Positions 5,401 to 9,752 of a stretch of DNA of 9,752 nucleotides are shown piece by piece. The notes beneath the pieces are model-generated. The model was not told the DNA's origin and did no database searches. It saw only the letters and a program-made list of their open reading frames with translations. Both the position numbers and the translations under genes were made by a program. Position 1 is the stretch's first letter. Each line of letters starts with the position of its first letter. Where the stretch lies: assembly GCA_003551785.1 (NCBI GenBank), contig PUNP01000671.1:1-9752 (forward strand). Direction: 5' to 3'. This DNA is from Candidatus Brocadiaceae bacterium (GTDB taxonomy: Bacteria; Planctomycetota; Brocadiia; SM23-32).

Positions 5401-6276
5401 TTATCCCGCACCACTCCCCTCCGATTTCCCATCCGAATCATTGGGCTCGCCTTTATTCAGACGTTCCCGGGCGTGCGCTATCTCGGTGGGTGATAAATTA
5501 GCGAGAACATCAGGCGGTATACCCAGCTCATCACGAAGTTGCTCCATGCGTCCTTGCGGATGTGCGTCTTTAGAAAATCTTTTACGCTTCCCTCTCTCTT
5601 TAATTTTCTTAAAGATATCACCCTGAAAAAGCCGGTCATGATCGATGCCGACCTGTGCGGATTCAGAATCGTCGGCAATCGGGGCACCATTGATCGGAGC
5701 GGAATCATGTTTAGGGAATATTATAGCTTTTTGGGGGCATATTCGCGCACAGGCCGGGCAGTTCGTCTTGCAGGCCCGGGGATTTTTTACCTGAACTTCG
5801 CCTTCGCCCAACAGTGCATAAGTCCCGAAAAGACAGAAATCCAGGCATTTTTGACAATTGATGCATCGGCTGTGATCAATAACCGGGAACCAGGGTACCC
5901 ATTCGCCGGTCGTCTCTATAGCTGAACCGTCCTCTTTGCCGACCGAACCGGCGCCCAGACGTTCACACAATCTTTCGATCTCATCATCGAGCCTCAGATT
6001 AAAGAAATCGACATGTGCAGGATCAAACGTGACACCGGCGGCATCAAACAGCCAGCGGACAGCACGGGGATAACAAGCAATAATGAGCAGTCGCTGCTTC
6101 TTCGCCCATTCGTGCAGTCTTTCATCACCATCCGCACAGAGCTCGCACAGATCGGACACCGTGCTGTAACTGATTCCGGAGCCTTTCAATGCATCTATAG
6201 CACGCCTCCTGTCCTCTCGACTCACCAGATCGTAAAAAGCGCAATCACAGTAAAGTATATGTTCTCCTTGAGTCAT
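5401..6276 (-). CDS. Ferredoxin-domain protein with two 4Fe-4S motifs and a cysteine-bearing N-terminal domain
   Basis: The protein has 291 residues from ATG 6276-6274; a GTG at 6282-6280 would add two residues. A central ferredoxin domain has CINCQKCLDFC (C138, C141, C144, C148) and CKTNCPACARICP (C169, C173, C176, C180), two motifs of the kind that hold [4Fe-4S] clusters and carry electrons. Residues about 5-90 form a separate domain with Cys10, Cys12, Cys44, Cys47 and ACYPRAVRWLF around Cys68. That last segment recalls the cysteine-containing 'C-x-R' segments of heterodisulfide-reductase-type proteins, a weak resemblance only. The last about 90 residues are charged and probably flexible. 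No signal peptide is visible, so it should be cytoplasmic. Next to a radical SAM gene, it is a plausible electron donor for it. Only a weak GAG precedes the start, and a stop codon lies directly upstream in frame. Confidence 0.82.
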   Translation of the reverse strand: MTQGEHILYCDCAFYDLVSREDRRRAIDALKGSGISYSTVSDLCELCADGDERLHEWAKKQRLLIIACYPRAVRWLFDAAGVTFDPAHVDFFNLRLDDEIERLCERLGAGSVGKEDGSAIETTGEWVPWFPVIDHSRCINCQKCLDFCLFGTYALLGEGEVQVKNPRACKTNCPACARICPQKAIIFPKHDSAPINGAPIADDSESAQVGIDHDRLFQGDIFKKIKERGKRKRFSKDAHPQGRMEQLRDELGIPPDVLANLSPTEIAHARERLNKGEPNDSDGKSEGSGAG

Positions 6277-6282
6277 AATCAC

Positions 6283-6561
6283 TCAACATTTTCACAGGTC
6301 GTTTTTGGTGTTCTTTATTGGACATTTCTGCTTCTTTTAAGCGCCTAATGGATTCCAAAGACTTTTCACCGAATACGGGGCGCCTTGCGGCACAGCACAA
6401 CGCAGAGATTAATGGAAAATTAGTCGTCAGTCGCTTGTCCTTTATTCCCAGAGCACTATAGGGCACAGACAGGAAAATCTGTTTTTACTCCTCATGGACA
6501 ATTTGTTGTCGATGGGCAGATTTAATCGCCTATCCCGTTTTTCGCCGGTGATCCAGCAATC
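6283..6561. other. Spacer without recognised gene
   Basis: This part of the gap between the PQQ-repeat gene and the ferredoxin-domain gene has short minus-strand frames that run into the ferredoxin gene start but no ribosome binding site or family match. No strong promoter was found for the ferredoxin gene. Confidence 0.5.
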
Positions 6562-6631
6562 GTAGGGGCGAATGGCTGTTCGCCCAACGATAACATACAA
6601 GGCCCAAAGGCGCCCCGCCGCTCGCCCCTAC
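6562..6631. repeat. Short inverted-repeat element (MITE-like), 70 bases
   Basis: The ends are perfect 10-base inverted repeats, GTAGGGGCGA (6562-6571) and TCGCCCCTAC (6622-6631). Inside the left end is a second hairpin, GGGCGAA/TTCGCCC (6566-6572 with 6579-6585). There is no coding capacity. It ends four bases after the stop codon of the PQQ-repeat gene, so it may also influence the 3' end of that transcript, though no T run follows. Confidence 0.7.
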
Positions 6632-6635
6632 AGAT

Positions 6636-7853
6636 TTACTTTATCTCTACACAAACAACATCGCCAGCGGCGTTACGGGCATAAATACGGCCGCCCGCCA
6701 TGACCGGCATAGTCCAGCATCGGCCGCTGAGCACTTTCTTCTCCGCTAATTTGTTGTATCCTTCAGGTGTGGCTTCAGCGATAACGAGCAGGCCATTTTC
6801 ACTCAAAACAACCAGATTCCCGCCGGCAACGATGAGTGTTCCTCTTCCCAGTCCCCCCTGTTCCCATTTGACTTCACCGGTTTCGAAATCAAGACACCGG
6901 AGATGCCGTGAGTCGTCAAAACCGTAAAGATGCCCCTCCCACAGGACAGAACCGTTCATCTGCGTACGCAGTTGCCCGGTATTCCATACTTCCGAGAGGC
7001 CGTCCTCTTCAAATTCGAGCAGTGCGCCGCCTTTACCGTATCCGGTGGAGATAAAGATATTATCTCCGGCAACGATCGGGTCCGAGGCATTGACATCATG
7101 GTTGGTTCTCCAGTCATAAGTGGCCAGCACGTTTCCATCATCGGGGTCGACGATAGCCAGTTCCCGACGAACGAACATCGCCAGCATTGTCTTTCCCCCC
7201 CTGTCGAATTTCACCGGCGTAGCATAGCCACCGGGTCCGGTTCCGTTCCGCCACACCTTCTCTCCGCTCACTTTATTGAAAGCAATCCCGTATGAACCGG
7301 CATTAAAAACGACCTTATCATCAACAATCAGCGCCGAACCGGAAAGTCCCCAGCTAGTATTATTGATACCGAATTTTTCGGCGGTATCCACATCCCAGAT
7401 GACTGAACCGTCTTCAACGTCGCGGGCGAATATCTTTCCCGTTCTGCTGAATGTATACACACGTCCGTTATGGACCACCGGCGCGGCATAGGGGCCGCCC
7501 TGCGTATTTCTGGGCCAGCGGTTTTCGGGATACGACTGCTTCCAGATCAACTCTCCGCTGCCCGCGTCAAAGCAGTGAAGAACATCGTTATCGTCCTGAT
7601 TGCCCATAATAAAGGCCTTGCCATCGCTGACGGCAATAGCGGAGAACCCCCATCCGACGGATGCCTCCCAGGCCACCTCCAGTTCAGTTCCCTCCCAATC
7701 ATCCGGCATATCAGCGGCTGTTACACCACTGCGCTCCGGCCCCCGGAAATAGGGCCAGTCGGATGCCTTCACATTAGTGAAGGATATTAACGAGACCAAA
7801 CAAAAACCAAAAAATACAACAGATATTCTGTTCCTGTAACATGACATACTCAT
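6636..7853 (-). CDS. Secreted PQQ-repeat beta-propeller protein (BamB-like fold)
   Basis: The 405-residue protein begins with a signal peptide: a basic start (YRNR), a hydrophobic core (about residues 10-25), and a probable cut after VKA (residue 30). The mature part opens with DWPYFRGPERSGV, the signature of a large family of exported PQQ-repeat proteins in planctomycetes and relatives. At least five propeller-blade strands of the PQQ type follow: FDAGSGELIWK, RDVEDGSVIWD, FNKVSGEKVW, VDPDDGNVLATYDW and LDFETGEVKWE. The fold is an eight-bladed beta-propeller as in BamB or quinoprotein dehydrogenases. Quinone binding and enzymatic activity cannot be assumed. The start is supported by GGAGGT (7868-7863) nine bases upstream. 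A possible -10 (TAAAAT, 7882-7877) has only a weak -35. It is probably a separate transcription unit from the terpenoid-type genes. Confidence 0.9.
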   Translation of the reverse strand: MSMSCYRNRISVVFFGFCLVSLISFTNVKASDWPYFRGPERSGVTAADMPDDWEGTELEVAWEASVGWGFSAIAVSDGKAFIMGNQDDNDVLHCFDAGSGELIWKQSYPENRWPRNTQGGPYAAPVVHNGRVYTFSRTGKIFARDVEDGSVIWDVDTAEKFGINNTSWGLSGSALIVDDKVVFNAGSYGIAFNKVSGEKVWRNGTGPGGYATPVKFDRGGKTMLAMFVRRELAIVDPDDGNVLATYDWRTNHDVNASDPIVAGDNIFISTGYGKGGALLEFEEDGLSEVWNTGQLRTQMNGSVLWEGHLYGFDDSRHLRCLDFETGEVKWEQGGLGRGTLIVAGGNLVVLSENGLLVIAEATPEGYNKLAEKKVLSGRCWTMPVMAGGRIYARNAAGDVVCVEIK

Positions 7854-7895
7854 GCCACGACCACCTCCAGAGAAAGATTTTATTTTAAGTTGAAA

Positions 7896-7910
7896 TGAGC
7901 TTTCAGCTCA
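7896..7910. repeat. Hairpin TGAGCT-TTC-AGCTCA
   Basis: A perfect 6-bp stem with a 3-base TTC loop lies about 45 bases upstream of the PQQ gene start. It is the first of three hairpins of the same design in this spacer. Confidence 0.6.
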
Positions 7911-7933
7911 TGTTTTTGTGTATCATCCTGTAT

Positions 7934-7972
7934 CCCAGTATTCCATGTCCTTTCAGGACATTCCATCCTGGG
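7934..7972. repeat. Nested hairpin CCCAG...TGTCCT-TTC-AGGACA...CTGGG
   Basis: The inner stem TGTCCT/AGGACA (7946-7951 with 7955-7960, extended by one A-T pair outward) with a TTC loop is enclosed by CCCAG (7934-7938) and CTGGG (7968-7972), with 7-base interior arms on each side. Confidence 0.6.
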
Positions 7973-7985
7973 CTATTATGAATCC

Positions 7986-7998
7986 GTCCCTTCGGGAC
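7986..7998. repeat. Hairpin GTCCC-TTC-GGGAC
   Basis: A perfect 5-bp GC-rich stem with a TTC loop. With the two preceding hairpins it forms a cluster of short palindromes with equal loops and different stems. The 86-residue minus frame across this cluster is better explained as repeat DNA. Confidence 0.6.
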
Positions 7999-8002
7999 TC
8001 CA

Positions 8003-8270
8003 GACGTAATCCCACTCTTTAAATTATCAAACCATCTGTCTAATCCAAGAAGCCTCAGAATTTTAAACGCTAAATTTGGAATGCGGCGCGACGAGCACAC
8101 TTCCAAACCACGTATCCCCGTCCAACCTCCTACCCGCCCGTCAATAAAGTAAACACGGAACATATCAAATGAAATTCAGGTTAGCGGGAAAAAAACATAT
8201 TGTAAATATCCAGTGAACCCCGTTACCTCATAATGAGCTTACCACACTTTCAACTATATTTCAAACAGAT
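8003..8270. other. Spacer without recognised gene
   Basis: This part of the divergent spacer between the PQQ-repeat gene and the ABC transporter gene shows no supported gene or strong regulatory site. It contains the upstream half of a doubtful minus-strand frame (8163-7903). Confidence 0.45.
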
Positions 8271-8272
8271 AT

Positions 8273-8340
8273 AGGGATGTTTAAGGCAGATGTACCCCCC
8301 GACTGCCGCCAGGGGGTCACCATCTACCTTGGACATCCCT
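8273..8340. repeat. Long imperfect stem-loop, 68 bases
   Basis: AGGGATGT (8273-8280) pairs with ACATCCCT (8333-8340). As plus-strand RNA the stem extends to 14 bp through two U-G pairs and AAGG/CCTT. After a C/A mismatch AGATG pairs with CATCT, and ACCCCC pairs with GGGGGT around a loop of about ten bases. It could be a structured transcript, an inverted-repeat element or an attenuator-like structure. It lies just upstream of the promoter at 8360-8388, so it would not be in the leader from that promoter. Confidence 0.6.
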
Positions 8341-8359
8341 GCTTTTCGTTCTTCGTCGC

Positions 8360-8388
8360 TTGACAATGCCATGGATTCGGGTAATAAT
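8360..8388 (+). promoter_or_regulatory. Sigma-70-type promoter for the ABC transporter gene
   Basis: A perfect TTGACA (8360-8365) is followed by 17 bases and AATAAT (8383-8388, five of six matches to TATAAT). It points toward the gene at 8543 and would give a leader of about 145-150 bases containing the 9-base tandem repeat. Confidence 0.6.
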
Positions 8389-8449
8389 TAACGAGCCTCA
8401 GAGCCTGTTGTACAATCGTAGACAAGCGCCCATATTATGCGCAATAAGA

Positions 8450-8478
8450 TAAGTCTTATACGTCCTATAAGTCGTATG
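8450..8478. repeat. Tandem 9-base repeat, about three units
   Basis: The plus strand reads AAGTCTTAT, ACGTCCTAT and AAGTCGTAT (8451-8477), following AxGTCxTAT. The copy at 3719-3748 follows the same pattern on the opposite strand. Confidence 0.7.
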
Positions 8479-8542
8479 ATCCGGATGAATTATTATGAAC
8501 TATGCAACAATCAAGGACTCGCAGCATGAGGGACATTGTTGA

Positions 8543-9752
8543 ATGCGGACAACAGCACGGCATCTTTTTTCCTTTGCTCAGCCTTATAAATGGCTGATAC
8601 TTCTGGCTGCCGCTCTGACCGGCAGCCTGACATTAATCGGTATGGCGCCGCCCCTGCTGATGCGCCGCCTTATCAACGATGTTGCCACCCGGGAGCAGTG
8701 GGGACTGTTTCCACTCTTGCTGACCCTGCTGTTAGCCGTGCCGGTGCTCCGCGCTCTGATCAATATCGCTACCAGCATCTCCCTCAATACCATCAGTCTG
8801 GGCATCATCCGGGATACGAGGCGAAAGCTGTTCCGTCATATCCTGCATTTATCGGCCGATTACCATCGTGACACGGGCCCGGGAGCCCTTCAGCAGCGCC
8901 TGATAGGTGACGTCGGCGCGGTCGCCAATTTAATGTCGGGCGGGTTGATCACGCTGATGAGTGACATTATTGCTGTGACTTTTGCCGTTGTTGTGATGCT
9001 GCGGCTGAGCATATCGCTTTCGGGTCTTGTGTTCACCCTGCTGCCGCTCTATTTTTTGAATTACTGGTTTTTTTCTCGCCGTATCCACAGAACGACTACC
9101 GCCCTGCGGTCCAATATGGACCACACCTCCTCCTCACTTCAGGAGCGTCTTAACGCCCACCAGCTCATCCAGGCTTATGGTCAGGAAAAGGCCGAAGCCG
9201 GACATTTTTCCACCCTGTCGAAACAGGTCATGGACGCTGCGGTCAAAGGCGCATCCTACAATATTGCGTTCAACCAGATTTCCGCCTTCGTGAACAAGAT
9301 GGGAAACACCCTGATATATTGTGCGGGATGTTATTATTTTGTGCGCGGTACGATGGGATACGGAGATGTTATCGCGTTCTGTGCTTACGCCACCCAGATA
9401 CTGGGGCCGATTGTGCGATTCACCAATGTCGCCAACCAGATAAAACAGGCCGGTGTTTCCATTGATCGTATCCAGGAGGTTATGCAGCGCGAACCCTCAA
9501 TACGCCAGCTGCCCGAGGCACGCCCGGTTCAGCAGCTCAAAGGCGATATTCTTTTTAATGAAATTTCCTTGAGCTTTCCCCGGGGACCGGATGTGCTTGT
9601 CGGTATGGACCTTTCCATACAAGCAGGAACCCATCTGGCTCTTCTGGGCAGCAAGGGGGCTGGGAAAACGGCACTGGCCTTGCTTTTGCGCCGGTTCTAT
9701 GACCCCACGGCCGGCCATATCATCGTCGATGGCGTTGATATTCGCCATTATA
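8543..9752 (+). CDS. ABC exporter half-transporter, MsbA-like (permease plus ATPase; runs off right edge)
   Basis: The frame is open for 403 codons from ATG 8543-8545 to the window end. Residues 1 to about 310 form a six-helix ABC exporter membrane domain, with hydrophobic spans near the start (WLILLAAALTGSLTLIGM), then FPLLLTLLLAVPVL, IIAVTFAVVVML and LSGLVFTLLPLYFL among them. The ATP-binding domain follows (FNEISLSFPRG...), with the Walker A motif GSKGAGKT at residues 369-376 and the usual FYDPTAGHIIVDG after it. Q-loop, signature and Walker B lie beyond the window. Such proteins dimerise in the inner membrane and export lipids, peptides or drugs. TGA directly precedes the ATG in frame, and GAGGG (8529-8533) lies nine bases upstream, fixing the start. 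A lipid cargo made by the divergent cluster is possible but not shown. Confidence 0.9.
   Translation, partial: MRTTARHLFSFAQPYKWLILLAAALTGSLTLIGMAPPLLMRRLINDVATREQWGLFPLLLTLLLAVPVLRALINIATSISLNTISLGIIRDTRRKLFRHILHLSADYHRDTGPGALQQRLIGDVGAVANLMSGGLITLMSDIIAVTFAVVVMLRLSISLSGLVFTLLPLYFLNYWFFSRRIHRTTTALRSNMDHTSSSLQERLNAHQLIQAYGQEKAEAGHFSTLSKQVMDAAVKGASYNIAFNQISAFVNKMGNTLIYCAGCYYFVRGTMGYGDVIAFCAYATQILGPIVRFTNVANQIKQAGVSIDRIQEVMQREPSIRQLPEARPVQQLKGDILFNEISLSFPRGPDVLVGMDLSIQAGTHLALLGSKGAGKTALALLLRRFYDPTAGHIIVDGVDIRHY

Noticed and set aside
6245..6466. 73-residue minus-strand frame before the ferredoxin-domain gene
   Set aside because: It runs into the ferredoxin coding region in another frame, has no ribosome binding site and no recognisable domain.
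7903..8163. 86-residue minus-strand open frame in the divergent spacer
   Set aside because: Its C-terminal half is simply the translation of the palindrome cluster at 7896-7998, it has no recognised domain, and GGTTGG-like bases near the start are not at a useful distance.

Overview
The window looks like a chromosomal segment from a bacterium of the Planctomycetes-Verrucomicrobia-Lentisphaerae (PVC) type. This is inference. It rests on a secreted PQQ-repeat protein that opens its mature part with the WPxFRGPxxxG signature common in that superphylum, a DUF116 domain fused to a polyprenyl synthase, a squalene-cyclase-family start of the 'SALATATAV' type, and repeat-rich intergenic DNA. No rRNA, tRNA, CRISPR, transposase or phage gene was found.

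Layout. Six genes are on the minus strand and one on the plus strand. In transcription order (right to left) the minus genes are: a secreted PQQ-type beta-propeller protein (7853-6636); a two-cluster ferredoxin-domain protein (6276-5401); a radical SAM protein with an N-terminal Rossmann-like region (5297-3771); a DUF116 and isoprenyl diphosphate synthase fusion (3483-1840); a small prenyltransferase/squalene-oxidase-repeat protein overlapping it by 17 bases (1856-990); and, past a repeat-filled spacer, the first 81 codons of a second squalene-cyclase-family protein running off the left edge (245-1). On the plus strand an MsbA-like ABC exporter half-transporter starts at 8543 and runs off the right edge.

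How the genes may work together. From 6276 down to 1 the genes read as a candidate terpenoid (polyprenyl) pathway. One enzyme builds a long isoprenyl diphosphate. Two alpha/alpha-barrel proteins of the cyclase/prenyltransferase superfamily could bind or cyclise it. A radical SAM enzyme could modify it, with the ferredoxin protein as a plausible electron donor. None of these steps is proved by sequence, and I do not recognise the set as the standard hopanoid (hpn) or carotenoid cluster. The PQQ protein and the ABC exporter are divergent and separated from the cluster by repeat-bearing spacers, so their link to it is open.

The intergenic DNA is unusually structured. There are four REP-like hairpins with a compensatory base-pair change (653-930), an octamer tandem repeat (5305-5371), a short inverted-repeat element (6562-6631), three TTC-loop-type hairpins (7896-7998), a 68-base long stem (8273-8340), and a 9-base tandem repeat of related sequence at two distant places (3719-3748 and 8450-8478).
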